DNA of 64,000 nucleotides from Manduca sexta (GCF_014839805.1 NC_051141.1:16624777-16688776), one strand, 5' to 3'; counted from the stretch's first letter, positions 13,997 to 27,726 are shown. Notes: a model not told the origin generated them from the sequence alone. A program made the numbers and translations.

Positions 13997-14170
13997 TCCT
14001 ACTAATAATATATTATAAATGCGAAATTTTGTGAGGATGGATGGATGTACATATGTATGTTTGTTCCTCTTTCACGAAAAAACTACTGAACGGATTTGGA
14101 TGAAACTTTACAGTAATATTGATTACACATCAGAATAACACATAGGCTTTAATTTATAATGATGCACATC
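13997..14170 (+). repeat. Lepidopteran dispersed repeat F (Helitron- or LINE-like end)
   Basis: TATTATAAATGCGAAATTTT, TGAGGATGGATGGATG, CTACTGAACGGATTTGGATG and ATAACACATAGGCTT are words I associate with a very common lepidopteran repeat. It abuts the SINE ending at 13996. Confidence 0.6.
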
Positions 14171-14318
14171 AATGTTTTTACATTACGAGTACGAGTAAGA
14201 GAAAGTAGTAGTAGTAAAAGAGTAAGTAAGAGAAGTGTAAAAGAGTCCAATACAGTTGTGAATCAGTATACAAACGAGATATCGAAAACATGTGAGATAC
14301 GAAAATAAATAACATTAA

Positions 14319-14488
14319 GCCCCCTTATTCACTAACAGTGTTAACTCGTACCGCGGCCTTGACGTTAACTTCGTGTAATTAGCTTAGAAAAGTATTCTGT
14401 GTGCCAATTTCTGTGAGAAACACGACACATTACGTTGTGTGCTTATTATACGCTGACAAAATAACGTGTGGCGTAGAGAATAAGGCCT
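14319..14488 (+). mobile_element. CWG-TSD MITE, diverged copy 3
   Basis: About 170 bp, starting near CCCCCTTATTC and ending GAGAATAAGGCCT, followed by CAG at 14489-14491, which is also the left flank of the next copy. The interior keeps the family words (CCGCGGCC, GTATTCTGTG, AATAACGTG) but is diverged, older than its neighbour. Confidence 0.7.
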
Positions 14489-14491
14489 CAG

Positions 14492-14668
14492 GGCCCTTAT
14501 TCCGTATGATAGTGTAAACGCGTAACGCGGCCGTGTCATGTTATCTTTGAGAAATGTGCGTGGAATGGTATTCTGTGAGCCAAATTTCTATAGTCCTAAA
14601 CATGATGTGTCGTGTTACGCGCTTGTTACGCTCTGTTAAAATAACGTGCGGGATAGAGAATGAGGCTC
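14492..14668 (+). mobile_element. 177-bp CWG-TSD MITE, copy 4
   Basis: A full-length copy between CAG at 14489-14491 and CAG at 14669-14671. It reads GGCCCTTATTCCGTATGATAG in, and its interior matches copies 1, 5 and 6. It abuts copy 3 with only the CAG between them. An apparent reading frame starting inside it is just the MITE sequence and has no protein meaning. Confidence 0.85.
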
Positions 14669-16188
14669 CAGATGAGACGCGTTCGACGCGCGTTAATAAT
14701 TCGCGTTTACAACTACACGCATTTTGTACGCGTTACGCGTTAAGCCCGTCTGGCGATGTGAACTCCGCGATCAAAATACGTGAGCTTGTTAACGCGCGTC
14801 TAACGCGATGTGATGATGACAACGTCTGAACATATACTTAACTCTTTGCGAACTCATAATAAAGTTAAGGGGCGATACAAGAGTTTCCTAATTGCATACT
14901 GACACCTTTACGCGATGGTAATACAGTTCAAAATACAATGTGGTAGATTTAGTTTCTAAGCTAGGTCGTGCATGCAGCCGCGGTATGATCCAGCGTCGCC
15001 AACACCCGGACAATGATAACCTGAGCCCTCAACACAATATGCTGCATTGTTATCAGCTATTATCTAAACTGTACGCTTCGCGCGCGGTTCCGTTTGAGTT
15101 TCACTGAGTTTTAGCTTATATTTAGTATTACTTATTGTTACAGTACAAATTTTAACACAGTTAATTATTCAAAATATTATGTTTACATTACTTATGGTAT
15201 AATAATTCTTAAATCTTTACAAAAGAATAGTCAATAACAGACGAACTAGAAAGGAACTCTGGACATTATTGATTTGAACTGAATATTTTAACAGACGCCA
15301 CATCATCATAAATGCCACGCTCACCTCGGTCTCATTTTAATTAGCTCACAAATTAAAACAACGATACGTCAACTAATTTTCTTCTATAATGTATTAATTT
15401 TCCTCGGATCCATCCGCTTCTATAATTATGAAAGAATAATTAAGATATATCGACCAGCCCTAAATATAGGGTAGTCACTTTACGGAGTTTTTTTCAAGAT
15501 ATTTTGTAGTTTTATTTCAATGTATAACATTGACGTTAACGTATGGAATCGCTGTAGGGTAGTTAATGAGTTATTTGCAAAAAACTATATCAGACTTCAA
15601 GCCACTGTGAGTTCATTCTGCGTAGATCGGACCACCAACAGCTAAAAATTTATTATTGCAAAATATATGTACATATTGTAAGTTTGATTTGCGGATGACC
15701 AACACCTCAGTCCGCCCTGTGACGTCGAAGACTGAGATGTCTTCGAAACGTCGTACAAAAATAATTATATAAAAAAACCGCGATAGTATCCGTAAAATAG
15801 TTTTATTTTAATGTCTAACAATGGCATAGACACAAAAAATGATTAACTAATATCAGCCTGTTTTATTCGTTAATAATTAACTAGTTTGCAAAATTCAACT
15901 CTGTCTTTACAAGAGGCACTAGTATGGCTTACAATATTAACAAAATAAGAAATATATGATAGACAGTATGCCATCTTTAGCGCAATGTAGTTAGCGAAAT
16001 TAGTGAGTTGTAAACGACCGATGTTCAACTATTAATGTAGTATTATGAATGCATATTGAAAGTGGATAGTTAATATTTGAAACTCACACTTATGAGATGA
16101 GATTAATTTGTGGGGCTTGAGACAGATTAGTGTGGCCAAACTCGCATATCGCTCGGTGTCATAAAGTGAATGCGATCGTGGCTTACAG

Positions 16189-16365
16189 GGGCCTTATTCT
16201 CTATCCCGCACGTTATTTTAACAGTGCGTAACAAGAACGTAACACAACGCATCATGTTTAGGACTATAGAAATTTGGCTTACAGAATACCATTCCACGCA
16301 CATTTCTCGAAGATAACATGACACGGCCGCGTTACGCGTTTACACTATCATACAGAATAAGGGCC
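16189..16365 (-). mobile_element. 177-bp CWG-TSD MITE, copy 5
   Basis: Exactly 177 bp between CAG at 16186-16188 and CAG at 16366-16368. Almost identical to the copy at 11332 and in the same orientation. Confidence 0.87.
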
Positions 16366-17845
16366 CAGAAGTTGATGTGGTGCAACGAGACAATTCTTTA
16401 TTACTACAGTTTGAAATGCTGTGAAAGCTTTTGTTAAATCATAATTACAGTTTGATAAGACGTTACAAATATAAAGTGTCAATTTATTACGTTCTCTGTA
16501 CTTATAATGGCGTTGTTCATGGCATGACGCGACCCGTCAGTCAAGCGGCCTGCTCGCATCAGCCAGATGTATAAAAATACTTTATTTATTTAATAGGTAC
16601 ACCAACGGCATACAGTGCCTATTCTTCACCATTCTACTGAGTTTACTAAATTATACATGCTTCCACCATCGCGTACGCGCAAACAAACCAACTCACACAC
16701 TATCGCTACTACGCGACAATTTTGCGTACCTGACCCCGCGATTGCGTGCTCTCCAATTGTAGGTACGTTGGGCATTCTGTATGGACTTTGATACGCGTTA
16801 TCATAGTAAGTAGACGGATGTCATGCGCAGCTATCGTCTATCGGCCATACTTAGCTATTTCTTACAAGGGTCATTAGATGTGCTTTTGTATATAGATAAT
16901 ATCTTTATAGACATAATAAACTCAAAATAAGAGGTAGGCAAATATGTAGCTATAAATTATGAATACCGCAATATAAATGTCGGTTAGCAAGCTATGAAAG
17001 CAAAACAAATTAGACGCTACAAAAACATTTCAAATTCAAAAATCGACCCCGAAATATAACGACATATTTTTAAATAAAGATCACGGACGTAAAGACTTTA
17101 TTCCTGGCTATGGAGCGTAAAAAAAAAAAACAATTCTCTACTAACACAATCGTAACCACAACGCACAATGTAACGTTTACTAAACATTTTGACCTACAAA
17201 CGTAAGCAGATGGCGGAAACTTTTTTCTGGTATTAACATAAGTCAAACCCTTATGCGATGTAATAAGGGTGACATTGACGCTATAGAGAATGAGCAGTAG
17301 GACAATTCCATCCTAACAGAAGCACTATTGAAACAGTAATATTCGGTGGAAAATGTATTTGTTTAAATTAAATGTGACTAATGACAGCAATTGTAAATAA
17401 ATGAATTTGTTAAGTAAGAATGACTTTTAAACAAGAACTTTGTATTTCTAAATTAAGGCAAAATGTCATTATTTTCGTTAATCATACAACTAACACGAAT
17501 AAAATTACATATTCCAAGGACATCCACCTTATAATTGTAAATAAGATTGAGTGAGAAATTGTTTTACAATTAACTACTTTTAAATTCTCAATAATTGGAC
17601 GTTTCATGCCTTACTGTAGCGCTCTACACTGGGTCGAATTGTTGGTATTGTTGACAGATGAATGATGACAATGACATTGTATTGCCGGCTTTGTGCCCGT
17701 ATCCCGCTGGGTACAAATCTCTGGTTCAATTGCGCGGTTTCCAGTCGTTGCACGTGATTTATTTGCTTTGCCTGCGACTGCGCAAGTTAGTAGGAAAAAT
17801 AGTATAGGTATTTGGAATAGTTTGGTGTGACGATAGTGTTTCCCT

Positions 17846-18064
17846 CAGTGACGTAGTTGTATTACGGTGCGATTGCAGTACTGAGGTCTAGGGTTCGATC
17901 CCGGGGCGGTCGAAGTGAAACTGGGTTTTTCTATTTAGGGTCAGACTATCGTGTGGAATACATACCCGATATAGTAAAAAGCCCGCCCCTACCAAATCTT
18001 AGGACAGAATACCCACAGCGGGTAGGAGGAACAATTGCGCCTCTGCCTACCCTTCCGGGATAAA
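17846..18064 (+). mobile_element. tRNA-derived SINE (family B, variant tail)
   Basis: The head CAGTGACGTAGTTGTATTAC with intact B box GGTTCGATCCC (17892-17902), then AAACTGGGTTTTTCTATTTA. The 3' half differs from the other two copies but ends with the family words TGCGCCTCTGCCTACCC and GGGATAAA. A truncated relative of the tail occurs near 18525-18600 on the minus strand. Confidence 0.7.
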
Positions 18065-18739
18065 GTTTGTATGTGTGTAATACTTCGTAAAATAAAGAGC
18101 TAATGTCACGATAAAGAATTATCAGTTCGCTCACTTAGTACATTATTCATCTATATATAAACATTATCGTATGAGTTGTCGAAAGCAACGGCGAACATAT
18201 ATATGTTTAGCGACATAAAGGTGCAGAATCTGGACAGAGCAGATCTGTTGTCAAAAACATAGTAATATAGTATAGAAAACAAGTATTGCGCACCGGTACC
18301 TATCCCGGTAGAATGTATTGGATGCACTCTATACGTCAGCATTCGCAGATGAGAGTAGTTAGACAGATTCGACAGGCCGACTAGTGTCCGAGAGATAATC
18401 TCTAGTCAATTGATCTAGAAGCCACTCCATTCAGGGCAGTGAATCTTCCCGTGCCTGTAAAAATACAATGAACGATGCAACGCCGTACAGATCTTGAATA
18501 CTCTCTTGCTAGGTGTCCCTGGCGTTTTTTGTACGTACCAATACATACATATCACAGTTGTTCCCATTTCAGGGGTAGGCAGAGGTTACACAGTCGCCAG
18601 TTATGTTAGCCAGGGGACTGGTCTATTTGGTATACTGATTCCCATGTAATAATAGTTTTCGAAGTTACGTATATTGTTTATCAATTGTCGCTTTACCGAT
18701 TAAAACATCTTTAAGACACTTTACTTTAGAATTCTAGTA

Positions 18740-19010
18740 AAGAAATTCGAAGGTGCGTGAAGTCTACCTGCACTAGGCCAGCGTAGAAGACTAAGGCCTA
18801 GGAGTAGAGCCGTTGCCTAACAGTGGAGTAAGTTACATATATTGTCTATCAATTATCGTTCGCTTTAACAATTAAAATATCTTAACGACCCATACATAAC
18901 TAAGAATTGCCGTAAAGAAATTCGAAGGTGTATGAATTCTGCCTCCACTAGGCCACTAGCGTGGTGGACTAAGGCCTAGATACATTGCCTAACAGTGGAA
19001 CATTAATTTA
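18740..19010 (+). repeat. Two tandem 3'-fragments of SINE family A
   Basis: Two copies of the same 3' portion at about 18740-18830 and 18915-19005. Both carry AAGAAATTCGAAGGTG, CACTAGGCCA, GACTAAGGCCTAG and TGCCTAACAGTGGA. They share a spacer containing ATATTGTCTATCAAT, so this looks like a local duplication of an insertion. Confidence 0.65.
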
Positions 19011-19994
19011 GAGCTACTACTATATTATTATAATGGGTCTTGAAACCGCAATATAACGCCGCCTAAGGTCCTGGGCCCGACAGGTCCGCACGGCCGCGAT
19101 ACGACGCACCGTCTGACCCGGACGCCGATAACTCGTGTTTACACGCAACTCTGTTCCGGAACGGCATTTTGTCTGATAGCAAGAACTATTAAAATGTCTG
19201 CGAAAGTTTGGGTATAGCCGGGTAAACAAATTAAGTTGTTAGATGATGGAATCAAGTAACACGCGGTCAAGTAAAGAAGGTAAAATGTTACTCTCTTTAG
19301 TTACATACAATTTTTAATACATAATTATAGATGTTGATTGAATATAATTTATACAATAATACACATGCTATTTTGTTGATTATATGTGATTGCTCACTTA
19401 TAAATTGCTTAGTTTTAGAAGCAAGTTGTCGAAAGCATTATGGGAATGATAGAAAAAGTAATAGGCACCATTTTTACGCCAGCTATCGTATTCGGTAGAA
19501 AACAAGGTAATGAAGAATTTTCTATAACAATAATAGACTTTTGAGTTACATATCACTAATCTAAAGAAAGATGTTGATAAATACAACAAAATCTGCTATT
19601 CCGGGTCCTCAACCGATCGTCTAGTACAGAATCCAACAAGAATATCTAACGCCAATCGAAAATAAAATAGGACATAAAAGATATTTTAATAAAACTTTTT
19701 AGCACTATCCAATGTCCATCCGGCCGCCCCATAAGATCGACTGATAACCGCAATAAGAACAATAACGTCATCTTTATGTCCCATCTGAGAGATACCATCC
19801 ATAAGGCACGTAATTGTTGAACATTTTAGAACACACCTGTGTAACGTCGAAAGTATCTTTGTCCTTAAAAAGAACGTAGCATCACGCCTTTATACTTTAG
19901 AGGTAAGCACAGAATCGTACCCACATTTGATTCTATTGTCATTTACCTCAAACAATTCCAGACCTTTAATCAATAATAACCAAAAAACACTACA

Positions 19995-20349
19995 TGAGGG
20001 TCTACTCGAAAAACGAAATCCGTAGTTTCGGATGACGGATCGCACGTTTTGTTACTACGAAGTGTTACGGGTCCGATGACGTACTCGACGACGGATCCGA
20101 TCCTTTCATCGCAATATTTCAGACTTGGAATTTGTAAGAACTTGTACCATCCCTTTTTAAAACCATCGGCGAAGACAAAGTTCCACTGCTTTCTCAAAAT
20201 AAATTACGGGCAATTGATCCTACCACTAAGGTAATATTATAGAACGGTGAAGGATCTGAAGTCATTTGACAGTAATGTTAAATCCAAATTTCGTCATTTC
20301 TTCGTTTCGTACCGACGTTTCGACGTTCGTTTTTCGAAGTAGACCCTCA
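19995..20349 (+). mobile_element. 355-bp TIR element (MITE), copy B
   Basis: Terminal inverted repeats of about 24 bp: TGAGGGTCTACTCGAAAAAC at the left and its near-complement ending TTCGAAGTAGACCCTCA at the right. The interior is shared with copy A at 7356. Superfamily not assigned because no target duplication is obvious. Frames within it are not genes. Confidence 0.8.
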
Positions 20350-22559
20350 GTTTACAAAATCAGGGGCTCGAAATAATGATATAACATCGCATCGCAGCCT
20401 CAGTACTCAAGAAGTGATGATATCAACCGTAAAAATAAAATTCACTTATCCCTTTGTGTGTGATTTAAAGTAAAAATAGTTGCTCTCAAGATATCAATCA
20501 TTATGCTCGCACGCCAAATTACACTTTCATTTCAGACGTTAGATCTGCTTCTTAAAAGGCTTTACTCTATCCTACTGAAAGGAAAGGGTATACGTCTATA
20601 GAAATAGAATTGATGGTAGAGCTACAGAAATGTCTACAGAATGCCCCGCTCGACCGGACTAGCAACAGAAAACCAAATTGATTACTTGTAGCGTTTTTTG
20701 ATGAGTGAGGTAAAGGAAGGCCCACTCTTGCTTAATCCCTGTTCCCTTAGACCGGTAAAGCATCCATAATTCTTTTGATAAAATATTCTAAATACTATCT
20801 GTAAGTGAAATATACCTAGAGTGTTGAGTGTTAAAAAATTCTTTCTAGGGATTCTTTTGCTATTCTTAAAGAAACTTCCAACTTTTCAGACAACGGTTCA
20901 TGCTAAGCGATGCTAACAACAAGAACCCCGCTATACATTTTAAATACGTTAGTTCTGAGTTTATTGCGTTGAGGCAGACAGACGCGGCGTTGAATATTAT
21001 TTTAATATGTAAAAATAACTAGATTTTAATATGCTATAATTAAGAGAAATGACATCGATAATCACACGCTTCATGCTTAGGATATAATTATAATTACAAT
21101 GTTATATGTCTAATTACCAAAACGTATTAAAAAACGGTTTTATCGGATTTACACAATATATTGTTCGTTCACAATAATACTTTAATAACAGCATTCGGTC
21201 CATCGGGCAGTTTTAATGGCGCGGAACATGACCCTAGACATAAAGAAATAACAGAACGAATTTTGGTACGCGGGTAGGCCCAGTCCTGGAGTAACTCTTG
21301 GCTACTTATGATCCTTGCATTTGCTCCCATAATAGAACTGGTGTACAATTTTTAAGGAATTTTGTAACTGGAAAGGCTTTTCATGAGCGGAGACGCAAGA
21401 AGCAACCAATAGAATAATTACTTGCACTGGTTACCATGTCCCTTACGCTGGCAAACATCGTTTGGAGGCTGCTGCTAATCGAGAGTAAGACAAGGCGGTG
21501 CCAGATACCTTCCCAGGCGGACTCTGGCAGCCGAGACACCTACCCACCAAAGTATGTAAATTAATAAAAAAATAATACACAAAAAAATGATAAAAAAAAT
21601 AGTGAACCATTTTTTAATAGCACACAGTTAATAAGGGTTATTATGATTTGTTCCAAGACGATATCACAAGAATAGAACGATAGCATTGTTGCCATTAGAT
21701 ATTCACAAGTGTTTGATAGAAATAGATAAATTTTATGTCAGGGGTCATCACGCGCTGGTCGAGTGGCCCGTATCACTGCGTAACATTATTTACAATTCGC
21801 ACTATACTAACACGATAGTGACCGTTTAAAATTAAATAAAAATGTATTTATTTATAAACATTATGTTTAATATGTTTAGAATTATTTCTAGATATTAGTC
21901 AGTGGCGTGGGTTTCTGTCGCTCTTGGCGGGCCTGTTTTTCGGCGAGAGGCTATCCGTTTTTGTCCAAAATTGTAATACCAACCGCCCAAGTCTTTGTCG
22001 CCCTCCCTGGGATGTGGCGCGCCAGACCCAGCCCCTCCTAGCCATTGCTTAAAATACCTTATGAATCATTCTGTTTGAGCGACATAGTCATGAAATAACG
22101 ACCAAGCTCCTTAAATAAAGATTAAAAAAACATTCTATTTGATGTCATTTATCGTTAAACCCCCCAGAACTGTCTCCCCACCTTCACAGATTCCGGTTTG
22201 AGGCCGCTTGCAAACCAAAAATTAAATTATTTAATTTAGATAAGCTCGAATAGGAAAATGACATAGTACATTTCGTTGACCCAGTTTCCGCTCTACTTAA
22301 GTATATCTCAGCTATGTTAAGCTTAACTCAGCTTTCCGTTTGATCTGAGACCGCCGTAATGATAATAATAATATGAGGGCAGATGCATAAGGCAGAATTG
22401 TTGGCCACGACACCCATTCTGAGGAGATTCCTCACTTTGAATCCCTAACCGCTGGTGGTGGTTCTTGAGCCTCGCCATCGGAGCGTTATTAATTTTATAC
22501 TTTTATATGCATGTTTTTTATTAAAGAATATATATGGAAAAAAACTTTAAAATAAAGAA

Positions 22560-22665
22560 AATGAACACGTGAGCTGATTATATACTGTCCCACTGGTGGG
22601 TAGGTACTGTGAGGAATTAGTCCACTACACTGGCTTAGTGTGGATTGACAGAATTCCCTAAAATT
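22560..22665 (-). repeat. Fragment of SINE family A
   Basis: The words CCCACTGGTGGGTAGG, TTAGTCCACTACACTGGCTT and AGTGTGGATTGACAG correspond to the 3' part of the SINE at 53211, diverged and truncated. Confidence 0.55.
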
Positions 22666-23160
22666 CCTTACGATGTTGTGCGAATAATTATTTATTGTCC
22701 CAAAATTATTTTCGAAGTTACAAGTACTATAAAAATACAATCATAAAAAAAAAACAAATTTATAACCTCCTTTTTTGAAGCCGGTTAATAAAGAGTATAA
22801 AAACAAGTTACACCGGTAGTTAAACTTCAATCTCATGTCACAGCATCTAGCATCAAACAAATTACATACTCATTACTCGGATGAAGTCGGTACAATGAAA
22901 TATTATTTAACAATCCAGCATTCATGTCGGACCGACACGATGATACCATACAAGCATTCGATGCTTAACTCGTTACTCTTCACTAAAATCTCATTCTACC
23001 AGACCGTGTCTTCATAAAATTGATGCCAATTTATCACTCGTTGAACAAAACTCACAGCCGTATTTTAGTCATAATAAGGCTTCAACTCGATCAGCAATTA
23101 ATTCGCGAGATGTATATGAGTGGTGGTGTTGGTAAATATGGTTTTTTTTCTCGTCGGAAG

Positions 23161-23446
23161 CTCGCGTGACGTCACGCCCGGTGCGCATGCGCTGCCCGAC
23201 GGATTAGCACAGAACTCCTTCGTAACACGCGAGATGTAATTATTGTTTTTTCACAATACACAAGGTTTTTAACCATACGATTTAAGAGTTTGAAGTCACC
23301 GAGTGACGGACCGCTAGTCTTTTTCAATTTGTCGGCCACGAGCGCAGCGGTTCTCGGCGCTCGCGGCTCAGTCGGTAACACGCGATTGTGACTACAGCGG
23401 TGAAATATCGTTTCGAGTCTCGTTTGGGATATATCTATTGTCCTGC
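23161..23446 (+). promoter_or_regulatory. CpG-rich promoter-like island inside intron 2
   Basis: Contains a perfect palindromic CRE, GCGTGACGTCACGC (23164-23177), directly followed by a perfect NRF1/ewg-type site, TGCGCATGCGC (23182-23192). The next 250 bp are relatively GC-rich, have only an ATG followed at once by TAA, and end at a strong splice-donor sequence, TGC|GTAAGTGTG, at about 23447 on the plus strand. This is what a non-coding first exon antisense to apterous would look like. Transcription is inferred, not shown. Confidence 0.4.
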
Positions 23447-26137
23447 GTAAGTGTGCGATACCCAGGAATAGTCACTTTCTTAAATATGACTGTAAACTAA
23501 GCTAAACACTTCAAGGTAGGTTTCATAATCTTGCAAACGAACGTAATTCCATCTTCAACAATAATGCGATGGGCATAATTTATCGAAAAATCGTCTATAT
23601 AAACACGAAATTAGGTCTCAAATTCAAATAATTAACTCACGAGTCGGTCTGATAAATATAGGTGAATTATTTCAACTCACCCACTTACTAATATGGTACG
23701 GTTCGTTGGCTATCATGGTAATGCAGTATCAAAACTAGGGCAATATCAATTACAGTAATGCGTTAGTGTGAGTTCCCGTGGGTAATTGGGGATAGGTGAT
23801 AATTCGAAACACAAGTTATTCTTCCGTACGAAAGTATAATTATCTTGAAATAAATCGAAGAGATCTTGTTTACTGGTCACACTCAAGTGCAATAAATTGG
23901 CAATGCAGACAAAAATAGGTCAAACGTTAATGAATATCAGCTCAACACATACTTATCATTCAAAATTAACAAAAACACGTTTTAAATGTAAGTTGAAGAT
24001 GAAAAATCAACACTGCTTCTTTTATTTAACACAAAAGTACCTTTATTATTTTTACCGAGTTACTTTGAAAGCGTAAAGAAATGCCTGCTTTATATTTTAA
24101 TATTATGCAACGATAGCACTTTAGATTATAAAACAAATTGCATCAAAGGAACGTGGGCTTTAATACCTCGGTTTGGAGTTAAGAATTGAATGCGAGGGGA
24201 CAGCACGCGAACTACACAAGTTGCCTCCTGTAGTGGTTTGCACTAGCGTCGACAGGACGCGTCGAGTGTTGTGCTTTTGGAGTAGCGCTGACAAAACGCT
24301 GGGCTTGGTGCGTGCCGGCACTCGTAGTTAACAACTCCAGCAATAACTTTGAGCCTTGTGAACTAACGCTTCAGATTTCTGTTTCGGTAGTCGAATGTGT
24401 TCGTTATTCTAGTTGTTATTACATTTGGTATTAGGTATGACATTTTAATCCAAGATATTTCAGTCTATAAATAACTAAAAAACATATTACCTATATTTCA
24501 CGACACATTTGCCACGTACAAGTCAACGTTAAAGGCGTGTTTTTACACGCCAGTAGCCGCCGGCGTCTCCACGCCGCTAGTCCACATCTCAAATCTCGCT
24601 CATTAATGCGGCTAATTTGATAAGACCATTGCCCATTCCCATGTCATCCTGACATAAAATACACTACAAAGTTTTCATAAACAAATAAGTATACATAGGT
24701 AGGTAGATAACGCGCCGCGGGAGCAGCGAACGCCCATAAAATGATACATTATAATCGACCGTTACCCGTACAATATATCAAATGATAGATTTTATGCTAG
24801 ATTATAAAATAATAAAATCCGGATTCGGTAGCTGTGGAAATGCCGGTGAAACGCCCACGGCTTTCATTCCGTTTGACGGCTTTGCTGATGCTAAACAGTC
24901 GCATAGCCCAGCTTATAGTGGTCACTAACTAAAGCCAGCTGTGACTATCTTCTGGATTTATTATCGTAAAATTCACATACGGAAAAAGTACAATTAATAT
25001 TCCCCACATATCGCTGAATATATATGCCCTATGTTATTATGATATATTTATTTTTGTATAAGATCGCTGTATATTATGATAGGTAGGTATATGAAAAATA
25101 AATCGAAAATATCTCATGAATTCACCGAACGAGGATATCGGATCTTGAATCTTACGTTTCATAACTCGAGTGAGAACCTATGCGGCCTCTACCACAACAG
25201 ATGGTACAGAAATATATTTTTGAAGTACAATTCTAAACCTAGCCACGGTACTGCTATTGAACTTCATACAATCTATTATGAATTTAAATACAATATAATT
25301 CATGTCGACTCACCGTTTATATCATAAAAACTTTTATTAAAAACAAAAAACTTAACATTTCTCACTTCATTTTACTATTAAAACAAGTTCACACGTGAAA
25401 AAAAGGTTCTCAATGTTATATTTTAACATCGCATACAAAAGTATGTTCGAAACGTAAAGTGCCACTTTGGTCAGATGTTTGACCAGTTAAAAACAAAAGA
25501 ACAAATTATCATATCGCTTTAATTACCTAACTGTGCCAACATCATATGTGTAACAATAAGATCTATCACAAACTATCTCAAAGCCTCTCTGATAGCATAG
25601 AACACAAGTGTGTGGCCCATCCCCCTAAGTAACCATCTGTCCCCACTCCCTCTATACGTTACACATATAAAACTTATTACTTTTCAGTAATCAGTTTTTT
25701 AATCCAATAAATGATTTTGGCGTGATACTAATAGATAAATTTCAATTTTTTTTTATAGATTATTTTTAGGTTTTTTTCCACAATATTTAATGTGCTGATC
25801 TACGATTTTACTATATTATATACACTTAGATAGACGGTGAATGAAACTACTGATCACACGTTTTTATTTCGCGGCACCGCTTTGCGTCATAAATTCACGC
25901 CATACATGCGCATAATAAGGGTAGGCAGAAACTCAACTTGTGTCAATAGCGACCTTAATGTTTGCGAGGCTGTGGGCGGCAGATTTTGGCAAGGCCTTTT
26001 TACCGGATTGTCGAGGAAGGATAAAATATATTTCCTTGCGCTCCTTACTATTGCCAGGCTCTCGGCAGTGACATCATTCACCACCCCCTAAGGCCGCTAC
26101 TGACTACGGTACACACTTCGTCCTTCATGTATAATAC

Positions 26138-26360
26138 TAGCTTTTGACTGCGGGTTCGCCCGCATGAAAAAAATAGATAAAAAGCCTATAGGACTCAGGA
26201 GCAACGTACTTACCTATAAAAAAAAAACAAATTATGTTTTGTAGTTCCTACTCTTACTTACTCTTAGTTAGTACTCTTTCGATTACTTTTTAACGAGGTG
26301 ATGTGTACCTATCCCGATAAAACTTACCAACGCGGGCGAAGCCGTGAATAAAAGCGCGTA
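26138..26360. repeat. Element with inverted GCGGGTTCGCCCGC-like ends
   Basis: The left end AGCTTTTGACTGCGGGTTCG and the right end CGCGGGCGAAGCCGTGAATA are imperfect inverted copies of each other. The interior carries AAAAAGCCTATAGGACTCAG. The ends resemble the right end of repeat F. Confidence 0.5.
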
Positions 26361-27059
26361 TTTTATAAACATACATAGCTGCACATTTGTACATTTTGAC
26401 CGATAATTACAAAACAATTTATTGCAACGTGATAAATTTCAAAATAACTATTTTAATTTATCTTGAAAACAACCTCTAAATTTTGTAAGCACTAGACTAA
26501 TTTTGAGCGCTAATTATTTATTGTTTAATGGACCTGATATTGGAGGTGAAATTGTCTAGCTAACTATCTATCTATTCGTTTAACTACCTATCCATCAGCC
26601 TTTTGTCCACGACATTAGCATTATTATTTAAAAAATAATTAATACAATTATAATATAAATAAGATTTAATTTCTAATTATCTATTTGTTATTTTAAATCA
26701 ATAATTCTCCGTTTATATTTGAAAACTGCATACAATTTATTCCGCAATTATGTAATAAGTTTTTATAATTATTTAATTTACATATTTATAATAGAAAATA
26801 TAAATTGATTTCTACAAGTACATTATATATAACATTAATTGCAATTATCGACCTTACATCATTGAGAACATATAACCTAATATAAACCGTGACGCATCTG
26901 ATATATAGATATCATTTAAATGGAATAAGGAGTGTATTAGACGGTTCAAAAAATACTTACACGGTAAAAATAAACTTTACTATATACTTTATATATTAAA
27001 ATAAAACTATTTTGCGGATTTTATCACGGTTATTTATATTATAACTTTCTCTCGACTTT

Positions 27060-27357
27060 TCGAACTTTGTAGCCTTCGTGGTCACGGGCGGACTAAGGTA
27101 TTGGTCATCCGAAATGACTTGAATGATTTCAATCAGTGATTCGTAGACTTCACACACGTTTATAATCCCTAATATAGAGAATTACCCAGGTATGCAGGTT
27201 TCCTCACGATGTTTTCCTTCACCGTTAAAGCATGCCATAATTCGCAAAGAATACACACATTATTTTTAAAAAGGCAGAGGTATTCCCTTGGGATTCGAAC
27301 CTGCGGACATTCGTCTCGACCGTCCGTTCCACACCCAACTGGGCTATCGCCGCTTTT
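27060..27357 (-). mobile_element. tRNA-derived SINE, family A variant
   Basis: The minus-strand head AAGCGGCGATAGCCCAGTTG with B box GGTTCGAATCC (GGATTCGAACC on the plus strand, about 27291-27301) and the GGTTTCCTCACGATGTTTTC body match the SINE at 53211. The 3' third (about 27070-27140) differs from that copy, so it may be another subfamily. Confidence 0.75.
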
Positions 27358-27726
27358 TCACTCATATTTATGGTAGAGACAACACACTTCTCAAGCATGT
27401 TGTGGAAATTGGGGTTAATATTTAACACCGGTTGCTAGCTTCACATCAACCAGGGATTCAGTGTTTCCGACTATTATTCGAACCCAAGATCATCTGGTCT
27501 CAAACCCATAATCCATTGATATATAATAAAACAATAACACAGAGAAAACCCACTGCAATTTTCCAGTGGCGAAGAATGAAATTTTTCAAAAAGTCACCCG
27601 AGGCAAAAAAATGCCTTAAAATATCGCGGCCAATTTAAGAGAAAAAAAAAAGAGGACAAACGTAATTAAACCTAAAAGGAAAGCCGGTAGGAATCGAGTT
27701 GTATGGACGCTTCATCATCATCATCA

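Noticed and set aside
23172..23381. 69-codon minus-strand frame in the CRE/NRF1 island
   Set aside because: It opens at a non-ATG codon, has no domain, and is better explained by GC-rich promoter sequence.
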